Below, in pieces: positions 16,665 to 23,603 of a stretch of 64,000 nt of DNA. Each line of letters begins with the position of its first letter. Within the stretch, counting starts at the first letter, position 1. Source of the stretch: Microbispora sp. H13382 (GTDB lineage: Bacteria > Actinomycetota > Actinomycetes > Streptosporangiales > Streptosporangiaceae); contig NZ_JABBXA010000008.1 in the NCBI RefSeq assembly GCF_014161445.1, forward strand, positions 62,001 to 126,000. Direction: 5' to 3'. The notes beneath the pieces are model-generated. The model did no database searches. It had not been told where the DNA came from and saw nothing but the letters and a program-made list of their open reading frames with translations. The position numbers and the translations under genes are program-made.

Positions 16665-19321
16665 GGAGCGGCGACCTTGAGCGTGCCGAGCCGGGCCAGC
16701 TGATAGCTGAGCGCCCGCTCCGGCGCGTCGATCTGGTTCTGGCTGCCGAACTGCCCCGCCCGGGCCGCCTTGGCGCCGGCGAGCGCGTCCCGCATCGCCG
16801 TCCAGGCCTCGGCCGGGTAGTCGCGCTCGTCGAGCGTTCCCGCGTACGCGATGGCCGCGTCGAGCGCGCTCGTGTCGAGCGGCCTGTTCTGCGCGGTCAG
16901 CGTGTCGCTGAGCTTGTAGTAGTCGAAGTCGACGTGCCCGCCCTTGTCCTTCGTGGCGTAGTCGAACAGGCCGACGCGGTGTCCCATGAAGTGCGAGAGG
17001 CTACCGTCCAGGGTCTGCGGGCCGACGCGGTCGCCCAGCTTGGTCCACTGCAGCCCGTCCAGGCTGTAGTAGAACGTCGTCCACAGCTGTCCGACCGGGG
17101 AGCTGAAGTCGAGGTCCGCCTTCACGTACACCTGGGTCGCGTCTCCCAGCGGCACCGTCGTGCCCGGCACGAAGTTCTCGACCGCCGCCTGGTCGATGTC
17201 GACCGCGAACGGCTGCCCCCGGTTGACGACCCCGAGCGTGTTCTGACCGTCGACGCGCTTGACCGCGACGTAGGAGAATCCGCGGTTGTAGGCGGCGAGG
17301 CCGGCGACGTCGCCGTTCTTCATGGCGGAGATGTCCATCCTGGTCTCGACGGACTGCCGCGGCCCGAACGTCCGCTGCGACAGCGTGTTCCGCGCCTCCT
17401 CGAACCAGGTCAGCTCGTCCCGGCCGGACAGCTTGCCGTAGACGTACTTGCCGGTGACCACCTTGCCGGTCGTCAGCCGCAGCCATCCGTCCCGATCGGT
17501 CAGTGACCAGTAGCGGTTGTCGGGGGCGTGGTTCCACTCCCACACCGGGTCGAGGCGCGACCCGTTGGGCGCGATCTCCTCCTCGGCCGGGCTCTCGGTC
17601 GTCACCGGCTGCCCGACGACCGAGACGTCGTCGATCAGGTACTCCACGCTCGACGACGCCGGCTGCGGGTTGGCCCACGGCGTCTCCACCGCGAACTTGA
17701 AGTTGTCCACGTTCGACGTCGCCGGGATCGTGTACTGGCCCGTGACCGTCGTCCACTGCCCGGCGGGTACGTTCCCCGACGCCATCGTCTGGACACCCGC
17801 ACCCCAGTCGGCCACCAGGTTGAACCGGATGCTGCTCGGGCCGGAGGTGTACTTGATCTTCGCCGACACGGTGTAGGTCACACCGCGCTGCACCTTCCCG
17901 TTCAGGTTCTGGTTCGGTCCCGAGCCGTTGAGCGTGCGGTTACTCACCTTCAGCGCCGCCGAGCCCGCGGCCGGGTCGGTCGTGTCGCGGCTGATCGTCG
18001 CACCGTACTGCGTGCCCCACGGCGAGACCGTCTCGGACTCGAACCCAGAGTTCTGCAGCAGCTCGACGCCGATGAGCGAGTCGTCGTACCTGGGCGGCTG
18101 CGGGATCGTCCACTGCTCGTCCATGTACGGCCTGTGCGGGGCGTCGTTGGCGAAGTCGTCGGAGGCGACGACGCTCTTCTGCTGCTCGAACCTCTCCTCC
18201 GCCGGGCTCAGCGTGATCGGCTTGGCGAACGCGCCGCCCACCGGCACGACCCCGTTGTTCCCGAAGACCGGCCAGCCGTCCTGCCAGGTGGCGGGGATGA
18301 GCGCCGGGGTGCGCCCGATCGGGAAGTTGTCGCGGAAGAACATGCCGTACCAGTCGGTGCCGCCCCCGCCGCGCGAGATCGGCACGAGGCTGCCCTGCGC
18401 GAAGCCGTTGGAGTTGAGCACCCCGCGGGCCTCGTAGGTGTTGGTGCCGTCGGCGGAGGTGTAGCGCCCGAGTAGGTCCTTGGAGCGGAACATGACGACC
18501 TGGCGTCCCTGCCCGGACGGCCAGGTGATGATCACCACGTAGTAGTAGCCGTTGATGTGGAAGACCTGCGCGCCCTCGAACAGGCCGCCGATGAACGGCT
18601 TGCCGGCGTAGTCGCTCGCCGCGAAGATGCTCGGAAAGTCCCTGTCAATGCCCGACATATCGGACTTCAGGCGCACGGCGCTCGTGCTTCCGGAGCCGTA
18701 GAAGATGTACGCCGTGCCGTCGTCGTCGAAGAACAGCGAGGGGTCGTGCAGGCCGCGGCCGAGGGGCGTGCGCTTCCACTTCCCGTTCTCGACGTCGTCG
18801 GTGCTGTAGAGGTAGGCGCCGCCGAGGTTGTTGGTGTTGAAGACGGCGTAGAACCTGCCGTCGTGGTAGCGCAGGGACGATGCCCACTGGCCCTGACCGT
18901 AGGAGTTCTGCCCGTTGCGCAGCGAGAACGCGTCTCCGATGTCCGCCCGGTCGAACACGTAGTTGACGATCTCCCAGTTCACCAGATCGTACGACTTCAT
19001 GATCGGCGCGCCCGGGCTCAGGTGCATCGTCGTGCTGATCATGTAGTAGACGTCCCGGTGCTCCTTGTTCTCGGCGGCCGGGACGCGCTCCACGCTGATG
19101 TCCGGCACGTCCGAGTTGAGGATCGGCACGGTGTAGGTGCCGTCGCCCTTGTCGGTCGAGGTGTACGACGGCTTCGGCGACCACGTCGTGTCGGCGCTCG
19201 CCACACCGCCGGCGGGAACGAGGGCGGCGCTGAGCAGCACGCCGGCGGTCGCGAGCGGGACTGTCCTCGACCGCCGGGGGATCACCGGAGCGATCGCCGC
19301 GTATCGGCGCTTTCTGGGCAC
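16373..19321 (-). CDS. Large secreted GH43-CBM-ConA-FIVAR glycosidase
   Basis: 982 aa from GTG 19321, chosen because AGAGGAG lies five bases upstream; an in-frame TTG at 19351 has no such site. Signal peptide with a long basic n-region (about 1-45); GH43 propeller (about 50-390: DVPDISVERVP, LGRGLHDPSLFFDDDG, GLFEGAQVFH) with base Asp, central Asp and acid Glu; an inserted CBM4/9/22 jelly roll (about 425-575); a concanavalin-like beta-sandwich typical of GH43 C-termini (about 585-800); a helical FIVAR-like repeat (about 815-880); and the shared ~95-aa Cys-pair module (about 886-982). The CBM between the catalytic and ConA domains is unusual. Likely substrates are xylan or arabinoxylan oligosaccharides. 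A perfect LacI-type operator lies 365 bases upstream. Confidence 0.88.
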   Translation of the reverse strand: MPRKRRYAAIAPVIPRRSRTVPLATAGVLLSAALVPAGGVASADTTWSPKPSYTSTDKGDGTYTVPILNSDVPDISVERVPAAENKEHRDVYYMISTTMHLSPGAPIMKSYDLVNWEIVNYVFDRADIGDAFSLRNGQNSYGQGQWASSLRYHDGRFYAVFNTNNLGGAYLYSTDDVENGKWKRTPLGRGLHDPSLFFDDDGTAYIFYGSGSTSAVRLKSDMSGIDRDFPSIFAASDYAGKPFIGGLFEGAQVFHINGYYYVVIITWPSGQGRQVVMFRSKDLLGRYTSADGTNTYEARGVLNSNGFAQGSLVPISRGGGGTDWYGMFFRDNFPIGRTPALIPATWQDGWPVFGNNGVVPVGGAFAKPITLSPAEERFEQQKSVVASDDFANDAPHRPYMDEQWTIPQPPRYDDSLIGVELLQNSGFESETVSPWGTQYGATISRDTTDPAAGSAALKVSNRTLNGSGPNQNLNGKVQRGVTYTVSAKIKYTSGPSSIRFNLVADWGAGVQTMASGNVPAGQWTTVTGQYTIPATSNVDNFKFAVETPWANPQPASSSVEYLIDDVSVVGQPVTTESPAEEEIAPNGSRLDPVWEWNHAPDNRYWSLTDRDGWLRLTTGKVVTGKYVYGKLSGRDELTWFEEARNTLSQRTFGPRQSVETRMDISAMKNGDVAGLAAYNRGFSYVAVKRVDGQNTLGVVNRGQPFAVDIDQAAVENFVPGTTVPLGDATQVYVKADLDFSSPVGQLWTTFYYSLDGLQWTKLGDRVGPQTLDGSLSHFMGHRVGLFDYATKDKGGHVDFDYYKLSDTLTAQNRPLDTSALDAAIAYAGTLDERDYPAEAWTAMRDALAGAKAARAGQFGSQNQIDAPERALSYQLARLGTLKVAAPEVKLTVTASSRCIGTSAYLAVTAVNDGDVPATVTLTTPYGTKTVADVAPGKQAYQSFNTRAAQIDAGTVTVTGTATIGGKQVTSSYDAAYPAAGCR

Positions 19322-19685
19322 GAAGACTCCTCTGATGGCGTTGTCAGGCAATACCTGACGATGGGGGGCGTGGATTCCGAGGGCACGGTCGGCGATGGCG
19401 AGTGGGCGGACTGCCGGTCCGCGGAGGAGGACCCGTCCCGCATGTGGCCGGCGTGACGGCCCGGGGGGAGGAAGGGCCGGAGCGCGCGGGCGCGGTGAAG
19501 GCAGGTCCTACCGGTGGCGCTGCGTGACGCTCATCTGTGGAGTGCGGATAAGGCGGCCATGAGGCGGGGGTTCATGAGGGAGGCGCGGTTCGTGCGGGCG
19601 GGTCGACGCGGAACGTTCCCGCCGAGGGGTGGAGGGTGAGCTGGGCACAGGGGGACCGCTCTCATGAGTGGGGGGCTCCTCATGG

Positions 19686-19699
19686 TGTTAGCGCTAACA
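19686..19699. promoter_or_regulatory. Perfect LacI-type operator TGTTAGCGCTAACA
   Basis: A perfect 14-base palindrome with central CG. The nearly identical site at 8617 precedes a GH54 gene, so one sugar-responsive LacI regulator may control both. No lacI-type gene is in the window. Confidence 0.65.
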
Positions 19700-19810
19700 T
19701 TTTTTGTGGGGCGTATCGGTGTTGTGTCGTGACCGTAGGCGGGACGATCCGCACTGTCAAGACTGTGAGACGTGCATCGAAATCGGTAATGTGCTGTCCA
19801 TAAATCCGAA

Positions 19811-19828
19811 ACGTGCTACGTGGCACGT
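19811..19828. promoter_or_regulatory. Inverted repeat ACGTGC-N6-GCACGT
   Basis: Six-base perfect arms about 118 bases upstream of the methyltransferase start. It could be an operator for that gene; no regulator can be named. Confidence 0.3.
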
Positions 19829-19945
19829 GGGCGGGGGTGGGAGCCCGTTCATGCCGGTTTGTGGTGTTCGATGACAATCTGGTGACGTGTCCTCTCGATC
19901 GTGATCAAGGCCGTACCATCCTTGATGTACGACGAGGGGAGAGTC

Positions 19946-20752
19946 GTGGACGAGCGTAAGGCGCCGGCGGGTGTCGACCCCTTCACGCCCAGCGTCGCCC
20001 GGATGTACGACTACTACCTGGGTGGCAAGGACAACTTCGCGGCGGATCGTGAGGCCGCCGAGAAGATCATCGAGATCCTGCCCAACCTTCCCGACATCGC
20101 CCGGGAGAACCGCGAGTTCCTGATCCGGGCCGTCACCCATCTCTCGCGGCAGGGCATCCGGCAGTTCCTCGACGTCGGCGCGGGGCTGCCGACGCAGCGC
20201 AACGTCCACCAGGTCGCCCAGGAACTGGCCCCGGATTCCAAGGTCGTCTACGTCGACAACGACCCCATCGTCCTCGTCCACGCGCGCGCCATCCTCGCCG
20301 AGAACGAGCGGGTGCGCGCCGTCGAGGCGGACATGCGCGACCCCGACGCGCTGGTGCGGCATCCGGAGATCCGCGAGCACATCGACTTCTCCCAGCCGCT
20401 CGCCGTCCTCCTGCTCGGCGTCCTGCACTTCGTACCGGACGACGACGAGGCCATGAAGATCGTCACAGCGCTCCGGGACCCGCTCGTGCCGGGTGGCTAT
20501 CTGGTCGTGTCGCACGGCTCCCTCGGCGAGCTGAGCGAGGACCAGGAGGAGGAGGGCCGCAAGGTCTTCAGCAGGACCTCCGCTCCCGGCACCACCTCCC
20601 GGTCGTACGACCAGATCCTCGCGTTCTTCGACGGCCTCGACCTGGTCGAGCCGGGCGTGGTGCCGCTGCACGAGTGGCGGCCCGACACCGACCACCCCTA
20701 CGTACGGGAGGGCAGGGCCGGCGCGCTCGGCGGCGTGGGCCTCGTCCGCTGA
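19946..20752 (+). CDS. DUF574 S-adenosylmethionine-dependent methyltransferase
   Basis: 268 aa of the actinomycete-specific Methyltransf_19/DUF574 family. Diagnostic motifs: TPSVARMYDYYLGGKDNF near the N-terminus, SAM-binding motif I FLDVGAGLPTQ, VVYVDNDPIVL (acidic motif II) and LGVLHFVPD. The substrate is unknown for most of this large paralogous family. The start GTG 19946 is preceded by GAGGGGAGA and gives the usual N-terminus; upstream ATG and GTG codons lack such a site. It converges with a small hypothetical gene across a shared terminator. Confidence 0.88.
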   Translation: MDERKAPAGVDPFTPSVARMYDYYLGGKDNFAADREAAEKIIEILPNLPDIARENREFLIRAVTHLSRQGIRQFLDVGAGLPTQRNVHQVAQELAPDSKVVYVDNDPIVLVHARAILAENERVRAVEADMRDPDALVRHPEIREHIDFSQPLAVLLLGVLHFVPDDDEAMKIVTALRDPLVPGGYLVVSHGSLGELSEDQEEEGRKVFSRTSAPGTTSRSYDQILAFFDGLDLVEPGVVPLHEWRPDTDHPYVREGRAGALGGVGLVR

Positions 20753-20804
20753 CGCCCGCCCGGGCGCCGGCGGCGCGTCACCGCCTCCCGGCATGTCGTG
20801 CACA

Positions 20805-20829
20805 CACGCCGGGCGTCGCGCCCGGCGTG
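20805..20829. terminator. Bidirectional hairpin terminator
   Basis: Eleven-bp perfect arms (20805-20815, 20819-20829) with a three-base loop, between the convergent methyltransferase gene and the hypothetical gene ending at 20865. Confidence 0.6.
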
Positions 20830-20864
20830 CGTGCGATGGGCGACAGGCCCAGGGCTACCGGGGC

Positions 20865-21287
20865 TCAGCCGCGGTAGCGGAGGACGGGAACGACGTCGTC
20901 GTACGCCGTGTCGTCCCCCGAGCGCCACGCCTTGGTCGCTGCCGCCAGGCGAGCCCTGTCGGTGGTGCGGATGCCGCGCAGGAGCCTGCGGTACCCCCTC
21001 TGGTCCCGGCAGATGCCGCAGCAGCAGCACCGGACGCCGGTCCAGCGGAACTCCCAGAAACAGCGCGGACGAAGGGTGGCGAGATCCTCCGCGAGGGTGG
21101 CGGGCAGGTCACAGCCGGGCTCGGCCCCGTGGTCGTGGCTGGCCTGACGGGCCAGGTCGCCGTGCCAGAGCCGGACGATGAGCGGCGTGGTCTTGTCGGT
21201 GCGGGACATGCGGTGCAACGCCTCCGTGTGCCGGTCGGCGCGCCATACCCGGGAACGGGTACGGCTGACGCCGTTGGACGGTGGCAT
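20865..21287 (-). CDS. Small Cys-rich hypothetical protein
   Basis: I do not recognise the family. From ATG 21287 it is 140 aa; from ATG 21209 it is 114 aa and has a GGAGG 11 bases upstream. Charged N-terminus, a His/Glu-rich middle (HDHGAEPGCDLP), then a RCCCCGICRDQRGY cluster of five cysteines that could bind a metal, and a basic helix toward the end. No signal peptide or membrane segment. The frame keeps actinomycete codon bias throughout. It borders the redox/hypoxia genes but has no clear operon partner. Confidence 0.55.
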   Translation of the reverse strand: MPPSNGVSRTRSRVWRADRHTEALHRMSRTDKTTPLIVRLWHGDLARQASHDHGAEPGCDLPATLAEDLATLRPRCFWEFRWTGVRCCCCGICRDQRGYRRLLRGIRTTDRARLAAATKAWRSGDDTAYDDVVPVLRYRG

Positions 21288-21590
21288 CACGTGGTCGCCG
21301 CACGGACCGGTCCCTTTCGTCGCTCTCGTCGTACAGGATGCCGCAGCCGGCGCCGCTCCGCGAGCCCCCGGCGGCACGCGTTCGTCTTGGAAGCCCTACA
21401 GCAAGCCGAGAATCGTGGATCGCCCCGACAGGGGCATTCCCTTTTCCGGTTTCACTCCGGCGGTGATGTGACCCAGGAATACGAGGTAGACGAGGTCGTC
21501 GAATGCTGAGTTCTTTCGAAGCCGACTGCAGGGAAGCGCATGAGCTGCTGTCTTCCTGTGAAGGATACTTCGTGGAGAATGCCTCACTGA

Positions 21591-21716
21591 GCCGAGCATC
21601 GCGCGGTGCTCGGCATCCTGCGCAGGACGCTGGGCGAGGAGCACCCGTCCACGCAGGCCCGCCGCCGTCATCTGGGCCTGCTGCGGCGTAGCGACGAGGT
21701 TTCCGAATGGGAGTGA
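21591..21716 (+). pseudogene. Remnant of a TPR protein C-terminus
   Basis: A short plus-strand frame without a start codon, with a stop immediately upstream, encodes EHRAVLGILRRTLGEEHPST, then QARRRHLGLLRRSDE and a TGA at 21714. LGEEHPST is the hallmark of kinesin-light-chain-like TPR proteins common in actinomycetes. Only the last repeat and tail remain. The rest of 21288-21956 shows no gene apart from the terminator before 21957. Confidence 0.55.
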
Positions 21717-21895
21717 CAGCGGGATTTGCCGGAAGCGGCGGCGAATGGAGCGGCCGGCCGACAGGGACGTGGTTCGGCCGTTCAGTTGATTCGTCGCGAA
21801 ACGTATTCCTTGACAGTCACCACGGGCGCCGCCAATGCCCGTGGCGTGAACCAGGCTACGGCGGGTGGCCGCGTCCACCGGCGCACCGCCCTGCG

Positions 21896-21935
21896 CGTGA
21901 AGGCCGCCGTCGGTGATCGGACAGCGGCCTTCACG
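21896..21935 (-). terminator. Hairpin terminator of the Acg-type gene
   Basis: Twelve-bp perfect arms (21896-21907, 21924-21935) with a 16-base loop, 21 bases beyond the stop at 21957. Confidence 0.55.
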
Positions 21936-21956
21936 GGCCCGGTGCTCCCATGGATG

Positions 21957-22922
21957 TCAGGCGGCGGCCTCCTTCAGCTCCACAGCGGAGCGGCGGGGTG
22001 CGCGGGGGACCGCGGGGCCGTATCCCAGCCGCAGGATCATCTGGATGTGCCCGCGCCGGTGGTGGGGGTCGCTGCGCCGGCGCATGTCGCGGAGGTCGAG
22101 CGGCTGGTTGAGAAACGACGCGGACACTCCGTGGACGGTGGCGGTCAGCAGCACACGTTGCAGAGCCTGGCCCGCGCGCAGCCAGTCGACGGGGCCGTCG
22201 CCCGCGGTGGTGAGCACCGCCAGCTGGGGGCGGGACTCGAAGTGGACCGGCCCGCGCCCCCTGTGCGTGCCGAAGTCCCGCACCGGCGCCGGGTCTTCGA
22301 TGCAGCCGGGCCCCTGCACATAGGACGGGAGGCCGTCGCGGGGCCGTCCGCTCGTCGTCCACTCCCGCAGCTCGGCCAGGTAGTCACCGTTCTTGGACAG
22401 CTCGTCGTCGGCGATGGCCACGTGCTCCAGCAGTTCGGCCGAGGCGCACCGGCCGAGCATGACCAGGCCGGCCCCCTCACAGGCGGCCGCTTGGCGCAGG
22501 TCGGCGAGCACGTGCTCGGGGATCCGCCGCTCGCTGAACGGTTCCCGGTTGGTCCGGCGCAGGCCGATGCAGTCATAGAGCTCGCGGGTCCGCGAGGGGG
22601 CCGGCCCGTACGGCGACACGCGCAGGGCGGCCAGGAGCCGGGGTTCCTCCCCGGTGTTCGGCAGCAGCCAGATCACCGGCCGGTAACCGGCGGTCCGTAC
22701 GGCGAGCCGGAGGTCGAACAGGGCGGCGCCGCAGCTGACGTGCAGCGAGCGCCCGCGCGGGTCGCTGACCCGCAGCCGCCGGTCGGGGTCGGCGAGCAAC
22801 TCGGCGAACTCTCCCCGGACCGCTTTGAGCCGCCAGGGCTGGGTGTTGAGCACCGAGGGCGCCTGTCCTGCGGCGGCGAGCAGCCGCTGGAAAGCGGGTT
22901 CTGTAGCGAGGGGAGACATCAC
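21957..22922 (-). CDS. Acg-type nitroreductase family protein
   Basis: 321 aa of the Acg/Rv2032 branch of the nitroreductase fold: APSVLNTQPWRL near the N-terminus (the family's SxxNxQPW motif), a central RRTNREPFSERRIP and a C-terminal MILRLGYGP. Mycobacterial Acg binds FMN tightly but lacks usual nitroreductase activity and is induced by hypoxia through DosR, where it is thought to store or sequester flavin. The DosR-like regulator in this window makes the same role likely. The start is GTG 22922 or ATG 22919; GGAAGG lies seven bases before the GTG. It follows the hibernation factor gene on the same strand, but a strong terminator separates them. Confidence 0.85.
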   Translation of the reverse strand: MMSPLATEPAFQRLLAAAGQAPSVLNTQPWRLKAVRGEFAELLADPDRRLRVSDPRGRSLHVSCGAALFDLRLAVRTAGYRPVIWLLPNTGEEPRLLAALRVSPYGPAPSRTRELYDCIGLRRTNREPFSERRIPEHVLADLRQAAACEGAGLVMLGRCASAELLEHVAIADDELSKNGDYLAELREWTTSGRPRDGLPSYVQGPGCIEDPAPVRDFGTHRGRGPVHFESRPQLAVLTTAGDGPVDWLRAGQALQRVLLTATVHGVSASFLNQPLDLRDMRRRSDPHHRRGHIQMILRLGYGPAVPRAPRRSAVELKEAAA

Positions 22923-22992
22923 GGTGCACCTTCCTCATGGAGGTCTTCTGCGGGGGCTCGCTGTCGTCACTCCGGGACACCTCGACCGAGTT

Positions 22993-23033
22993 GGCCGGGG
23001 GCCCGGCGCGCAGTGGGCGCCGGGCCCCCGGCC
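22993..23033 (-). terminator. 17-bp perfect hairpin terminator of the hibernation factor gene
   Basis: Arms 22993-23009 and 23017-23033 with a seven-base loop, starting four bases after the stop of the HPF-like gene. There is no T-run. It isolates that gene from the Acg-type gene downstream. Confidence 0.65.
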
Positions 23034-23037
23034 TGGT

Positions 23038-23355
23038 CTAACGGGTTCGCTTCCGGAGCCGTGCCAGCTCGGTCCGGAGCCTGTCCTGGACCTCGGCGAT
23101 GGCCCCGTCCATGGTCGCCGCGTCGGCGTGCGCGTGCAGCGGGCGGCCGTTGACGTCGATCACCGCCCGCGCGGTGCAACGGTCCTGGGGGGCCGGCCCG
23201 GGGGAGTAGGTCAGCGTGACCCGAGCCGCGAGGATCGGCCTGTCCGTGAAGCGCGCCAGCGCCGCGACGCGCTCGCGCGCCTCGGTGACCGCCTCGGCGG
23301 GGACCTTTCCGCTCGTCGCCACCACCACAGCTTCGGAATCGAATGTCGTGTTCAC
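23038..23355 (-). CDS. Short ribosome hibernation-promoting factor (HPF/YfiA domain)
   Basis: 105 aa with the beta-alpha-beta-beta-beta-alpha plan of the HPF/RaiA domain: VVVATSGKVPAEAVTEARERV, ILAARVTLTYSP, ARAVIDVNGRPLHAHADAATMDGAIAEV and DRLRTELARL. The C-terminal dimerisation tail of long HPF is missing, so it should act like a short HPF or RaiA that fills the mRNA/tRNA channel of idle ribosomes. The start is GTG 23355. The gene is divergent from adhE and shares with it a promoter that holds a DevR-like box. That fits ribosome storage under oxygen limitation. Confidence 0.82.
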   Translation of the reverse strand: MNTTFDSEAVVVATSGKVPAEAVTEARERVAALARFTDRPILAARVTLTYSPGPAPQDRCTARAVIDVNGRPLHAHADAATMDGAIAEVQDRLRTELARLRKRTR

Positions 23356-23492
23356 GGTGTCAGTCTTTTGGCCGTGCCGGTCCGGCGACAGGGCCTTTCG
23401 GGTCCGGGCCGGTGAGGACTTCCGTCGCCAGATCCAGGGACCGAGCACCCTTGCCGGGCCTCCCGCCGGGAGTCCGCCCGGCGTGGAACCGA

Positions 23493-23504
23493 TGACCTTG
23501 GTCC
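23493..23504. promoter_or_regulatory. DevR-like box between hpf and adhE
   Basis: TGACCTTGGTCC; its reverse complement is GGACCAAGGTCA, one base different from the box at 35462. It lies 111 bases before adhE and 137 before the HPF-like gene. A weaker related sequence, GGGCCTTTCGGGTCC, is at 23391-23405. Confidence 0.5.
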
Positions 23505-23603
23505 TCGGGGACGGGGTCCTTGTACGGCGGCCCGGGCGCGTCGTCCGCAGAAGGATGAAGGTGACAAGACAAGCTGGCCGACCGAGCCCACGAGGTGATC
23601 CAG

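Larger units (their letters stand above)
19322..19945. promoter_or_regulatory. Divergent promoter region
   Basis: About 620 bases between the large GH43 gene and the DUF574 methyltransferase gene. I see no gene. Besides the two sites listed separately there is a short palindrome GGAACGTTCC at 19610-19619. Confidence 0.4.

Noticed and set aside
21396-21878. 160-codon minus-strand frame in the gap before the Acg-type gene
   Set aside because: Atypical composition, no motif, overlaps the TPR remnant on the other strand.
22950-22990. Possible DevR box in front of the Acg-type gene (GGGACACCTCGACC)
   Set aside because: Only the first half-site fits; the second half is too poor to list it with the others.
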